This document shows positions 43,701 to 52,191 of a stretch of DNA of 64,000 nucleotides, in pieces. The DNA comes from Kitasatospora aureofaciens. GTDB lineage: Bacteria > Actinomycetota > Actinomycetes > Streptomycetales > Streptomycetaceae. The position numbers were made by a program, and so were the translations under genes. The notes under the pieces are model-generated. The model had not been told where the DNA came from. It ran no database searches and worked only from the letters and a program-made list of their open reading frames with translations. The DNA lies in the NCBI RefSeq assembly GCF_001188955.3, contig NZ_JPRF03000054.1, positions 124,001 through 188,000 on the forward strand, in the 5' to 3' direction. How positions within the stretch are numbered: position 1 is the first letter of the stretch; every line of letters starts with the position of its first letter.

Positions 43701-44626
43701 GGGTCGCGGATGCCCGCCGGGTAGCCGGAGCGGGCGTCGAGCAGCGGGTAGGTGTACGGGATCAGCGAGAGGACGTGCCCGGGGTCGTCCGGGCCGGGCG
43801 GTTCCTCCGGAGAGATCGGGCCGTCCAGCAGGGCGGCGGCGTGGAAGGAGCCGACGACCACGGCGATCCGGCGCCCGCCGGCCGAGGCGGCCCGGATGCG
43901 GGCACGCATCCAGGCCTCGCGGCGCAGGTCGTACGGGTCGACGCCGGGGCCGGTCTCGGCGTCGTGGCGCAGGGCCCAGCCGACCAGGAGGGCAGCGCGC
44001 CGGACGGCCTCCGGGGTGGAGCCGGGGGCGGCGGTCTCGACCAGCCGGTCCCAGAGGTCCTCGTCGCAGTCGCGGCCGGTGAGGCGGTGGCGCAGGGCGT
44101 CCGCCACACCGGGGGCCGCCGGGCCTTCCACCGTGCCTTCCGCCGGGCCATGATCGCGGGCACCGTCGCCGGCGGCGCCCCCTGGGGCGGTACGGTGGGC
44201 GAGCGGCAGGTCGCAGGCGATGGCCTCGACGCCGTTGCGCCGCGCCCAACGCAGGGCGACGAGCTCCGGGGAGAAATCGGCGAACGGGTAGAAGGCGAGC
44301 CGACCGGAGTCGTCCGGACCGGCCGGGGCGGCGGCCAGGGCGACCGGGGCCTCGGTGGCCTCGTCGGCGAGCCGGTCGAGCCAGGGCTGGAACTCGGCGG
44401 GCAGTTCGACCAGGACCACCTCGGGACGGGCGGCGTCGAGCAGCGCGGGAAGGACCGCGCTGAGGGACGGCGCGTGGTGGCGCACGCCGATCAGGTAGGG
44501 CCCGGGACGGTCGGTGCCGGAGCCGGCCAGCCGGTCGGTCTCGACGCGGACGTCGAGGTCGGTGGCAGGTTGTCCGCCGGCCCCGAGGCGGCCGTCCGGG
44601 GTGGGCTTCACCGCGCTGCTCGTCAT
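40700..44626 (-). CDS. DUF5682-VWA fusion protein (YehM + YehP-like)
   Basis: The 1308-residue protein joins two proteins that are separate in E. coli. Residues about 45-900 resemble the YehM/DUF5682 family: GVRHHAPSLSAVLPALLD, EVVLVELPAEFQPWLDRL, VVVGSFHAAALL. They are broken by a 110-residue low-complexity stretch (about 599-711). After a Pro/Thr linker (about 910-942) comes a YehP-like VWA domain with a complete MIDAS: DVSGSMEAS (about 1149), GGGTSIATGL and VSDFEEGG. VWA-MIDAS proteins partner MoxR ATPases to remodel client proteins. ATG 44626 starts 2 bases after the ATPase stop, and the stop overlaps the SWIM start. Confidence 0.85.
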   Translation of the reverse strand: MTSSAVKPTPDGRLGAGGQPATDLDVRVETDRLAGSGTDRPGPYLIGVRHHAPSLSAVLPALLDAARPEVVLVELPAEFQPWLDRLADEATEAPVALAAAPAGPDDSGRLAFYPFADFSPELVALRWARRNGVEAIACDLPLAHRTAPGGAAGDGARDHGPAEGTVEGPAAPGVADALRHRLTGRDCDEDLWDRLVETAAPGSTPEAVRRAALLVGWALRHDAETGPGVDPYDLRREAWMRARIRAASAGGRRIAVVVGSFHAAALLDGPISPEEPPGPDDPGHVLSLIPYTYPLLDARSGYPAGIRDPEWQHTVLDAGGDPERLTEALTATAVRICAALRTQDHPSGPADAREIVRLAGDLARLRGHAAPGRGELVEAVQTVLAQGEPLGRGRAVARALEQVLVGTRTGRPTPAAPRSGLAPAVENLLAELGLPGPTEPGPRELRLDPLRSPLDRRREILLHRLTACGVPYAEPVATTGPGGTETLGTRWRLHWTPTVAALLTVAGTRGVTPAQAAEGSLRTRLSDDPTPREIIDGLTAAASCALPALTTTRLTQLTATLPTTATLPDLLDALTLLDRLTAGHFPGLTPDTPPPPPTGAAVPSVQGDVGPGDPEPADALPPVGVVVPGGRGDAGSAAGLLSAGAIGSGSPGDAGLVTALPPATGARPSTDSQVVSCEGGRTPRTGTVVREPAAIVCPIAPEPYRPATALPAAVELLTAAAVRQVEGLGGSDDPADARALVELARRADRLGGVRLGYVLGELAERGSPLVRGAAGAVRVLLGQEPAGVFGGRAASWVDGATDVRARQLLGRALVGLLTAAEGLFDSAPEALEPVLERVTSLSDSAFLDRLPALRGGFDTLSPAARDRLLALVEERLGTRLAALPEAADPAVVASWVRADLAARAVLARRGLAPQATPDPAPTPQPAPTPTPTAQPPGTGPHTLTPAERWRLLLGRPGSGGLSGRSARLATALDELYGSGRGEGSGPGLGDRGGREAPFPGVREWAEELEALFGPGLREEVLAAAVAHGRTDVLEAIDPSAVRPSVDLLRTVLDHAGGLPEARVARLRPLVRRLVDELSRELATRLRPALTGISVPRPSRRPGGGLDLQRTIRANLATARPAPDGVGTLIVPERPVFRTRARQANDWRLILVVDVSGSMEASTVWAALTAAILAGVPSLTTHFVAFSTGVLDLTEQVADPLSLLLEVRVGGGTSIATGLRYARELVTVPSRTLIAVVSDFEEGGPVNGLLAQTRALVDSGVHLLGCAALDDTGTARYSKSVAGQLVAAGMPVAALSPLELARWVGEKVR

Positions 44627-44628
44627 CG

Positions 44629-45828
44629 TCAGGCCTCCAGCGCCGAGCGGAGGTCCCACAGGGTGCGCCAGGTCGCGGCGCCCTGTTCGGCGCGGCGGCG
44701 GACCGGGCCGTCCCAGTAGCCGAGCAGCCGGGCCGCGTCCGCCGGGTCGTCCTTGCGGACGACGCCGAGGAGTTGGCCAGGCAGGCGGCCGAGGAGGTCA
44801 CCGCCGTCGGGCAGGTAGGCGGCGGTGACGCCGAGTGCGGTGGCCACGGAGACGGCCTCGGCGGTGCTCATCACGGTGGACGGGCGCTCGACGTCCCAGC
44901 CCTCGGTGGAGCGGCCGGTGCGCAGGTCTCGGAAGGCGGTGACCAGCGCTTCCAGGACCGCGTCGTCGACGGCGTAGCCGGCGCCGGCCCGGGCGACGGC
45001 GGTGGTGGACTGGCGGCGGACCAGTTCGACCTCGGCGGCGAGGCTGCCGATCGGGCCGACCGTCTCGAAGTTGAACCGCCGCTTGAGGGCGGCGGACATC
45101 TCGCTGACGCCCTTGTCCCGCAGGTTGGCGGTGGCGATCAGGGTGAAGCCCGCGGCGGCGTGCAGCTGCCCGTCCGGGGTGCCGGCCAACTCGGGGACGG
45201 CGATGCGCCGTTCGGAGAGCAGGGAGACCAGGGCGTCCTGCACCTCGGGCAGGCAGCGGGTCACCTCCTCGACCCGGGCGACGGCCCCGGTGGTCATCGC
45301 GGTGAGCACCGGGGAGGGAACGAGGGCTTCGCGGCTGGGGCCCTTGGCGAGCAGCAGGGCGTAGTTCCAGCCGTACTTGAGCTGGTCCTCGGTGGTGCCG
45401 GCGGTGCCCTGGACGGTGAGCGCGCTGGTGCCGCAGACGGCGGCGGCGAGCAGTTCGGAGAGCATCGACTTGGCGGTGCCGGGCTCGCCGACGAGCAGCA
45501 GGCCGCGCTCCCCGGCGAGGGTGACGACGCAGCGCTCGACCAGGGCGCGCTCGCCGACGAACTTGGGCTCGATCACCAGGCTGCGGCGCCCCGCCTTGAG
45601 CTTCTCACCGCCGCTGCCCATGACGAAGGTGACGACGGCGCGCGGGGTGAGGCGCCAGCCGGGCGGGCGCGGGCCGCTGTCGTGGGCGGCCAGGAACTCC
45701 AGTTCGGCGGCGTGCTTCTCCTCGGGCGGGACGATCTGCCGCTCCGCGGTCGCGGTGTTTGCGGCGGTCGTGGTCCTCGCGGCGGTCACGGTGTTCGCGG
45801 CGGTCGTGGGGGTCTCGGTGGCGGTCAT
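44629..45828 (-). CDS. MoxR-type AAA+ ATPase (YehL-like)
   Basis: This 399-residue AAA+ ATPase has Walker A GEPGTAKS (about residue 116), a Walker B-equivalent AVARVEEVTRCLPEVQDAL (Glu-Glu where Asp-Glu is usual), sensor 1 LIATANLRDKG and arginine-finger region ALKRRFNFE, then the C-terminal lid. The first about 35 residues are Thr/Ala-rich and poorly conserved. MoxR ATPases act with VWA partners as chaperones that activate or assemble other proteins, and E. coli YehL is the nearest named relative. ATG 45828 overlaps the stop of the giant upstream gene (ATGA). The VWA partner follows directly. Confidence 0.9.
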   Translation of the reverse strand: MTATETPTTAANTVTAARTTTAANTATAERQIVPPEEKHAAELEFLAAHDSGPRPPGWRLTPRAVVTFVMGSGGEKLKAGRRSLVIEPKFVGERALVERCVVTLAGERGLLLVGEPGTAKSMLSELLAAAVCGTSALTVQGTAGTTEDQLKYGWNYALLLAKGPSREALVPSPVLTAMTTGAVARVEEVTRCLPEVQDALVSLLSERRIAVPELAGTPDGQLHAAAGFTLIATANLRDKGVSEMSAALKRRFNFETVGPIGSLAAEVELVRRQSTTAVARAGAGYAVDDAVLEALVTAFRDLRTGRSTEGWDVERPSTVMSTAEAVSVATALGVTAAYLPDGGDLLGRLPGQLLGVVRKDDPADAARLLGYWDGPVRRRAEQGAATWRTLWDLRSALEA

Positions 45829-48800
45829 CGGCAGGCCTTCCTGCGCTTGCCGGTCTGGAGCTCTTCGTAGCCGGGGGCGTCGCCGTCGACGGTGCGCTGC
45901 CACGCGAGGGCGAACAGCTCGGGGACGGGCAGGTGCGGCAGCACCGGCTGGTGGGTGGGCAGTTCGTACAGGGCGGCCTTCCAGGTCTCCACCGGCAGGG
46001 CGGGCGACTTGGCCTCCTGCCAGCCGCCGGGCAGGAAGAGACTGCGGCCGGCCCGGGCCCGTTTGGCCTCCAGCACCAGTCCCGCGGCGGCGAGTTCGGC
46101 GCGGGCGCGCTTGAGCCGGGCGGGCTTCCAGCCCGTCCAGCGGGCGGTGTTGCGGTCGGTCGGGTCGGGCAGTGCGAGCAGTTGGAGGTGGAGCGCGGCC
46201 GCGTCCTCGCCGATGCCGTGGGTGCGGGCCACTTCGGCGACCAGCTCGGGGGCGGACAGCTGGGGGTTCTGCAGCCAGGCCGCCCCGTCGCCGGTGGCCG
46301 TCACCGCGGCGGCGGAGGCGGCCAGGCGCTCCGGTTCGCCGCGCAGGACGGACTGGATCGCGGCCCGCTCGGTGCCGAACCAGTAGCTGTCGGAGAGCCC
46401 GTCGAGCAGTTCGAGCAGGGGGTCGTCCGGGCCGGTGAGGGCGGCCGGGCGCAGCCAGACCCGCTCGAACTCGGCGTGGTACGGGGTGAGGACCAGCGCC
46501 GGGCCGCAGCGGACCAGGCCGTCCGGGTCGGCCCCGCCCTCGGCGGGCAGGCCGAAGTGGGGGCGGAGCACGGCGGCCAGCGAGGCGCCCTTGGCGGTCC
46601 GGACGAGGTCGAGGTCGAGCAGCAGCTCCGGATCGGCCAGCCGCTCGCGCAGCGCGGTGGCGGCCCGGGGCATCAGCGGTCGCAGCGGGCTGTCGGCGGG
46701 CAGGTGGTAGGCCAGCCAGCGCAGGGCGCGGATGGTGGTGCCCAGCGCGCCGGAGGCGGGGACGGCGGATGCGTCCTCGGGCGCCAGTTGGGGGGTGCCG
46801 TGGCCGTCGCCGGTGAGCCGGAAGGTGGTGGTGCCGGTCAGCCAGGGGGTGTGGCCGGGGTTGAGCACCGCCTCGATGGTGGTGATGGGGACGCCCTGGA
46901 CGGTGGCCTGGGCCTCTTCGGGAAGGGTGACGAGCCGTCCGAAGTGGCGGATCCAGGCCTCGGCGCCGGCGGCGAGGTCGGGGCCGTCGGTCCACAGCCG
47001 CTTCGGGTCGTCGGTGGGCAGCAGGGCGGCCCAGACGTCGGCGATGCCGTCGTGGTCGTGTCCGCGCAGCCAGTTCTGGGCGGCCCTGACCTCGGCGGGC
47101 TTGAGGTCGTACTCGGCGGGCACCTGGGCGTTGCCCCAGTGCAGGAGGCCGGGCGGCGGGCTGAGCAGCAGGGTGGCGCGGGTGGTTCCGATGCCGGTGA
47201 GTCCGGCGAAGGCGGCAGCGCGGGCCGCGTCCCATGGGACGGCCTTGCGCAGGGCGGCGATCCGACAGAACTTGGCGGTCCAGGCGGCGCCGACCCGCTC
47301 CTCGGTGCCGCGCTCCTCGACGGTGGTGAAGTGGGCGACGGGGCCGAACTCGCCGCTCGGGTCGTGGTCGACGGCGAGCCAGTGCACCGTGCCGTCGGTG
47401 TACTGGCGGCGGTGGCCCAGGATGATCACGGTGCGGTCGCCGCGGCGCAGCACCTCGCCCTGGCGGTGGGTGGCCGGCCGGCTCGTGTTGGTGCGGTCGG
47501 CCGGTTCGGCGAGGACGATCTCGCGCAGGGTGGCGCCGCGGTCGGCGAGCGGGCCCTTGGTGAGCTCGCCGAGCAGCAGCACCAGCGAGGAGCGGTGGGC
47601 CGGGTCGGTGAGCGGCGCGGCAACGGCGTGGGCCAGGACGTCCAGCCGGCCGAGCAGGTGCAGCCAGCCGTGGTTCGCGTCCCCGCCGTGCACGGCGACG
47701 GTCGCCGGGGTGCTCCAGCCTTCGCCGCCGGCGGCGGGCGGATCGGCGAGGACGGTGCTGACGGCGCGCAGGTTGTTGAGCGTCCAGCAGCGGTCGGAGC
47801 TGCCCCAGCCGCCGCCGAAGCCGCCGATTCCGGGCAGCACGGCGCCGACGGCGTCGCGCAGTTCGTGGTCGTGGCCGTGTGGGGGCCGCCACTCGGCGGC
47901 CTCGGCCTTGGTGGGCCGTTCGGCGTCGGGCTGCGGGAGGAAGCGGGCGGTCCGGTCGAGCAGGTCGGCGGCGGCGCGGGCGAGCCCGGCGACGCCGGCC
48001 AGCAGCAGCGGGTGGGTGATGCCGGGCAGGGCGGCGCCGACCGCCTCGACCGGCAGGCTGTTGCGGGCCTCGCCGCGCTGGGCGAGCGGGCGCCGGACCC
48101 CCTGCACGGTCAGCCAGCGCTGTTCGTCCGCCGGGACGGGTTCGCTGTCGGTGGGCCAGGCGAGGTCGATCAGTCGGGCGGCCTGGTCGGTAGTCAGGGC
48201 ACGCAGCACCCGGGAGCCGGCCTCGTCGCGGGGCCGCAGGGAGTGCCAGTGGTCGTACGGCGGGACCAGTGCGGTGCCGGCGGCGGCGAGTTCACCCGCG
48301 CGGCAGGAGCGCAGCCCGGCGGTGCGGTCGGCGCGTTCGGCGAGGTCGGGCAGGCCGAGTTCGAGGAACTCGCCGGTGCGGCTGACCACCGGGCCCTGCG
48401 CGCCGGGCAGGGCGAGTCGGCCGACCGGAAGGATGTGGGTGTCGTTGCGGTCGTTCAGCGGCAGCACGATGCGCTGCCCGTCGGCGGTGAAGGTGGTGAC
48501 GGCGCGTCCGGCGTCGCGCCGGACCCAGCTGCCGAGCACGGTGCCGTCGGTGCCGAGCGGGGTGCCCGCCAGGCCGGGCTGCATCGGCAGCAGACCGGTG
48601 CTGCCGAGGACGAGCGGGCCGGCCTCGGCGGTGGCGGCGATCACGGGCGGTTCGGCGGTGCGGCCCAGGGTGCCGGTGGCCGGGTCGAGTTCACGCAGCA
48701 CGGGGCCGCCGTCCGGCGCGTGGCGCAGCGTCCAGTAGCCGGTGCCGTCGCCGAGAACGGGGTGTTCCTCGGGCAGCCGGGTGTCGCCGGGGTGCAGCGG

Positions 48801-50897
48801 GCGCGTGCCGGTGGTGCGGCCGCCGCCGGGCAGCGGGAGGGAGGCGACCTCCGGGTGGCGGTCGCCGTAGTGGTAGCCGGCGATGGTCCGGCCCTCCAGC
48901 TCGAAAGTCCGGTCCGGCCGGTTGGACCAGTACGCCTGCTGCTTCCCCGCCTCGGACCAGACGACGAGGAGTTCGCCGTCGACGAACCGCAGCCGGGGCC
49001 GGTTGCGGACGCCCGGCAGCGGGGGCACCCGCAGGGTGTGCTCCAGCAGGATGCCCTGCGGGCCGACCACGAGGGCCTGGTCGCGGCGGGCGAGGATCAG
49101 GTACGGCCAGGCGTCCTCGATGATCAGGTCGTTCAGGCCGCGGGTGCGGTGGCCGGGGGCGGTCGCCGGGAGGGCGTCGGGGGCGGGCGGGTCGGCGAGC
49201 CTGCCAAGCGCCTCCTCCAGGGCGGGCCAGCCGAGTTCGTCCAGGATGCCGGCGCGGAGGGCGCGGGTGAGCAGCCCGGTGACGTCGAGCGCGGCGATCC
49301 GCTCGGCGGCGGCCGGGGCGACCGTGCGGATGGCGGTGCGGAACTGCGTCAGCGAGCGGACCAGGTCGTCGGCGCCGGCCAGGCCGCGGACGGCGGCGAG
49401 TTCGTCGGCGCGCTCCTCGGCCCACTCCGTGAACAGCTCCTCCAGCAGCGGCAGGACGGCCGCCCCGCGCTGGACGGCCGGGTCCCAGGCGGACGGGGCG
49501 GAGCGGCGCAGCAGCGGCCGGAAGCGCTCGTCGGCGGCGACGGCCGCGAGGGCGTCCGCGCCCTGGCCGCTCTGGCCGACCCACTCGCGCAGGTCGAAGC
49601 CCATCAGGTCGGCCGGCGGGTCGGCGACCGGCACGCCCGCGGCCAGCAGCAGGTTCAGCAGGTCGAGTCGGGTGTGGCTGGCGCGGATGCCGGTGAACAG
49701 GTCGACCGGGACGGCGTCGGCGCGCAGCCGTTCGGCCATCCGCCCGGCCAGGGCGAGGGTGGCCGGGCAGCTGGGGCGGCTGCGCCAGCCGCGGCCGAGG
49801 TGGTGGCACCAGCGCTGGAGCCAGGCGGCGGCGGGTTCGGCGCCCTCGGGGCGGGCGCCGGTGAGCAGTTCCTCCGCGCCGGTCTCGGCGAGGACGGCCA
49901 GCCAGGCGGTGTCGTACGCGGTGGAGTCGGTGCCGGAGGCGGCCGGGTCGGGCAGCAGCTCCAGCAGGCGGGTGCGGACCGCGGCCTCGCGCCGGCCCAG
50001 GTCGATCAGTGCGCCGTGCCAGGACTTCCAGAACGCCGCGGGCGCCCGGTTGACCGCCGGAGAGTCCAGCAGCTCGGCGAGCAGCGCCCGTTCGTGCTCG
50101 GGGCGGTCCAGCCCGGCGGCCCGGATCAGCGCGCGGGCGTCCTCGGCGACGCCGGCGTAGGGGGCCATGCCGGCCGCGGAGCGCTCGGTGCACAGCTGGC
50201 GGAAGCGCTGCCAGGCGGTCAGCGGGTCGAGCCGCTGGGCGAGCTCCTTGACGTACTGGCGCAGGGACTTGACGGTGAGCGCGCCAGCCAGGGCGAACTC
50301 CAGGAAAACGGCGCGCAGCCGCTCCTCGTCGACGGCCAGGTTGTGGGTGCGCTCGGCCTCACGGGCCCTGCCGAACCAGGCGGCGGCGTACGTCCGGTTG
50401 TCGTGGGCGAGGAAGATCCGACCGACCTCCTCGCAGAAGGTGGGCAGGAAGTGCGGCACGGCGCGGCCGAGCCGGGTGGCGAGCGCGTCGAAGCCGTCCT
50501 TGGCGGCGCCGGGCTTGGAGCGGGCCTGGCGGGCCAGCCGCTCCAGGTCCTTGACCAGGGCGAGCGCGTGGTGCCCGTTGGCGGGGTCGTGGACCAGCGC
50601 CCAGGCCGGAAAGCCGAGGGCCTCCTGGCGGACCTGGCCGACCTCGGCGGGCTCGCCCTCGGGGGTGAGGCCGAGGAACTCCAGGGCGAGGTCCTCGGCG
50701 CGGCCGAGGGCACCGGGCACCAGCCGGACGATCCGGCGGCCGTCCAGGGCGGGGTGGGCGTAGCCGCGGGCGGTCAGCACGTCGGCGGCGCTGTCGGGGC
50801 GGCCGGCGCCGGGCAGCGTGCCGGGTGGGAGGACGGCTCCGGCGTCGAGCAGTGCCTCGGGCGTGGTGGCGCCCTGGTTCGGGACGGTGATGGTCAT
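45825..50897 (-). CDS. 1690-residue uncharacterised protein of the MoxR-VWA operon
   Basis: This is a very large cytoplasmic protein with no signal peptide or membrane segment. The N-terminal third is helical (LARQARSKPGAAKDGFDAL, WFGRAREAERTHNLAVDEE). The middle (about 600-870) is rich in Trp/Gly turns and strand-like stretches (RLRFVDGELLVVWSEAG, GYWTLRHAPDGGP), which could form a beta-propeller; that is inference. The C-terminal part has repeated Trp-containing segments (ARWTGWKPARLKRARAELAA). Large proteins of this type sit beside MoxR-DUF4132 genes in Streptomyces, where they are usually annotated only as hypothetical or DNA-binding. ATG 50897 follows GGGGAGGAA at 6 bases and overlaps the DUF4132 stop. 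Confidence 0.82.
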   Translation of the reverse strand: MTITVPNQGATTPEALLDAGAVLPPGTLPGAGRPDSAADVLTARGYAHPALDGRRIVRLVPGALGRAEDLALEFLGLTPEGEPAEVGQVRQEALGFPAWALVHDPANGHHALALVKDLERLARQARSKPGAAKDGFDALATRLGRAVPHFLPTFCEEVGRIFLAHDNRTYAAAWFGRAREAERTHNLAVDEERLRAVFLEFALAGALTVKSLRQYVKELAQRLDPLTAWQRFRQLCTERSAAGMAPYAGVAEDARALIRAAGLDRPEHERALLAELLDSPAVNRAPAAFWKSWHGALIDLGRREAAVRTRLLELLPDPAASGTDSTAYDTAWLAVLAETGAEELLTGARPEGAEPAAAWLQRWCHHLGRGWRSRPSCPATLALAGRMAERLRADAVPVDLFTGIRASHTRLDLLNLLLAAGVPVADPPADLMGFDLREWVGQSGQGADALAAVAADERFRPLLRRSAPSAWDPAVQRGAAVLPLLEELFTEWAEERADELAAVRGLAGADDLVRSLTQFRTAIRTVAPAAAERIAALDVTGLLTRALRAGILDELGWPALEEALGRLADPPAPDALPATAPGHRTRGLNDLIIEDAWPYLILARRDQALVVGPQGILLEHTLRVPPLPGVRNRPRLRFVDGELLVVWSEAGKQQAYWSNRPDRTFELEGRTIAGYHYGDRHPEVASLPLPGGGRTTGTRPLHPGDTRLPEEHPVLGDGTGYWTLRHAPDGGPVLRELDPATGTLGRTAEPPVIAATAEAGPLVLGSTGLLPMQPGLAGTPLGTDGTVLGSWVRRDAGRAVTTFTADGQRIVLPLNDRNDTHILPVGRLALPGAQGPVVSRTGEFLELGLPDLAERADRTAGLRSCRAGELAAAGTALVPPYDHWHSLRPRDEAGSRVLRALTTDQAARLIDLAWPTDSEPVPADEQRWLTVQGVRRPLAQRGEARNSLPVEAVGAALPGITHPLLLAGVAGLARAAADLLDRTARFLPQPDAERPTKAEAAEWRPPHGHDHELRDAVGAVLPGIGGFGGGWGSSDRCWTLNNLRAVSTVLADPPAAGGEGWSTPATVAVHGGDANHGWLHLLGRLDVLAHAVAAPLTDPAHRSSLVLLLGELTKGPLADRGATLREIVLAEPADRTNTSRPATHRQGEVLRRGDRTVIILGHRRQYTDGTVHWLAVDHDPSGEFGPVAHFTTVEERGTEERVGAAWTAKFCRIAALRKAVPWDAARAAAFAGLTGIGTTRATLLLSPPPGLLHWGNAQVPAEYDLKPAEVRAAQNWLRGHDHDGIADVWAALLPTDDPKRLWTDGPDLAAGAEAWIRHFGRLVTLPEEAQATVQGVPITTIEAVLNPGHTPWLTGTTTFRLTGDGHGTPQLAPEDASAVPASGALGTTIRALRWLAYHLPADSPLRPLMPRAATALRERLADPELLLDLDLVRTAKGASLAAVLRPHFGLPAEGGADPDGLVRCGPALVLTPYHAEFERVWLRPAALTGPDDPLLELLDGLSDSYWFGTERAAIQSVLRGEPERLAASAAAVTATGDGAAWLQNPQLSAPELVAEVARTHGIGEDAAALHLQLLALPDPTDRNTARWTGWKPARLKRARAELAAAGLVLEAKRARAGRSLFLPGGWQEAKSPALPVETWKAALYELPTHQPVLPHLPVPELFALAWQRTVDGDAPGYEELQTGKRRKACR

Positions 50898-51751
50898 GCG
50901 GCTTCCTCCCCTTCGATCGTGCGGCCCGCGTACAGGGCGGCGGCCGTCCTCATGCCCTCGGACCAGGCGACCGGCCCGACCTCGGCGAGCGGCAGGGCGC
51001 GGCCGTCGGGGCCGGCCCAGCTGAGCGCACCCGTCTCGCAGGCGTCGTACTCGTAGTAGTCGCCGACCCACACCCGGGCCTCGACGGTGCGGCCGCCCTC
51101 GGTGATCGGCTGGACCGCGGAGCCGCCGCGGACCCGGCAGCCGAGCCGGGTGCAGCGCCCGACCAGCTCGCGCAGTTCGCGGTAGCGGCCGCCGGCGTAG
51201 GTGGTGACCTCGGTGCCGGCCGACGGCTCGTCGGGCCGGTGCCAGACCTCGCGGTAGAGCTGCTGGACCCGCTGGGAGACGCCGAGCTCGACGGCGAACT
51301 CGCGCAGGTCGTCGAGGTCCGGGAGCAGCACCGGGTGGGGTATCAGGACCTCGCCGTCGGTGAGGCGGACGGTGTCGCCGTCGAGGTCGACCAGGCCGAG
51401 GCCGCGCTCGGCGTCCGCGTCGCGCAGGAAGCCGGCGACGGCGCCGTCCGGACCGGTGACCACGACATCGCGCAGGACGGCCCGCCAGGCCTCGTCCGGC
51501 CAGACGGCGGCGAGCACGGCGGCGGGCACCGGCAGCGAGCGCACCATCCAGCGCTCGACGTCCTCCTGGCAGCGCCGCTCGTGCGCGGCCAGCCACTCGG
51601 CGAGCTGCTTGAGCTGGGTCACCACCGGGTCGTCACCGAGCTTCGACGGCACGGACTTGAGCGCGCGCCCCGCAGCGTTGCGGCACACCACCCTGCCCTC
51701 CTCGTCGAGCGCGACGCGGTACCCTCCCGCGTCCGTCTCCACCCATGCCAC
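50894..51751 (-). CDS. DUF4132 protein, first gene of the MoxR-VWA operon
   Basis: This 285-residue protein has the DUF4132 pattern: LDEEGRVVCRNAAGRALKSV with PSKLGDDPVVTQLKQLAEWL at the N-terminus, and LLPDLDDLREFAVELGVSQR, VQQLYREVWHRPDE later (about 165-200). It is far shorter than E. coli YehI (about 1200 residues), as if the giant downstream gene supplies the rest. GTG 51751 is chosen because GGGAGGAG lies 7 bases upstream; an in-frame start at 51853 has no site. The promoter must lie in 51752-51900. A short dyad CACTCG-AA-CGAGTG is at 51898-51911. Confidence 0.8.
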   Translation of the reverse strand: MAWVETDAGGYRVALDEEGRVVCRNAAGRALKSVPSKLGDDPVVTQLKQLAEWLAAHERRCQEDVERWMVRSLPVPAAVLAAVWPDEAWRAVLRDVVVTGPDGAVAGFLRDADAERGLGLVDLDGDTVRLTDGEVLIPHPVLLPDLDDLREFAVELGVSQRVQQLYREVWHRPDEPSAGTEVTTYAGGRYRELRELVGRCTRLGCRVRGGSAVQPITEGGRTVEARVWVGDYYEYDACETGALSWAGPDGRALPLAEVGPVAWSEGMRTAAALYAGRTIEGEEAA

Positions 51752-52191
51752 GGCCGTACTCCTCCCACCGGGGAACGTCGTTCTGATCACCGGCCGGCCA
51801 GCGGAACGCCTGCTGACCAGCGATGCGAGGAACGTAGCGAGGGGTACTGACAACGCGACGGGCGGGGGAGGCTCTCGGTGGGCAGGGGCTTTGAAACCAC
51901 TCGAACGAGTGAGCGATCAAGCTGGGGATGGCTCGGTCCGCCGCCTCGTACGGTGAGGCGGCCGCCCGCACCGCGCGGGGCTACGACGTCGAGTACCGCG
52001 AGCTCAACGGCGGCCACGACTGCGCCTGCTGACGCGGCGGGCTCGCCGACGGGCCGGCCCACCTGCCGGGCTGACCGACCCCGCGAGGAGCCGATTCACC
52101 CACATGGACGGTTTCGATCGATTCGCACACCCCCCAGCCGCCGGACGCCTAACGTCGGGAGCCCACACCGGATGACCTTGGGGGGTCAGCG
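51752..52191. other. divergent intergenic region with an esterase scar
   Basis: These 440 bases lie between the DUF4132 start (minus) and the HTH gene start (plus). They should hold promoters for both. They also contain the small dyad at 51898-51911 and the esterase remnant described separately at 51940-52074. No intact gene is seen. Confidence 0.5.
51940..52074 (+). pseudogene. C-terminal remnant of an enterochelin-esterase-like hydrolase
   Basis: The plus strand reads RGYDVEYRELNGGHDCAC, then TGA (52030), then RGGLADGPAHLPG and a stop at 52072. The family end is normally GGHD-x-x-x-WR-x-x-LA-x-G; here the Trp codon TGG has become TGA, and everything upstream of about residue Y is lost. The catalytic His of the esterase family is in GGHD. 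Confidence 0.6.

Noticed and set aside
45759..51056. A plus-strand open frame of more than 1700 codons opposite the giant minus-strand gene
   Set aside because: It is Gly/Arg/Val/Gln-rich without any domain, has no ribosome site, and mirrors the codon structure of the minus-strand gene, which has overlapping starts, ribosome sites and family motifs. High G+C creates such antisense frames.
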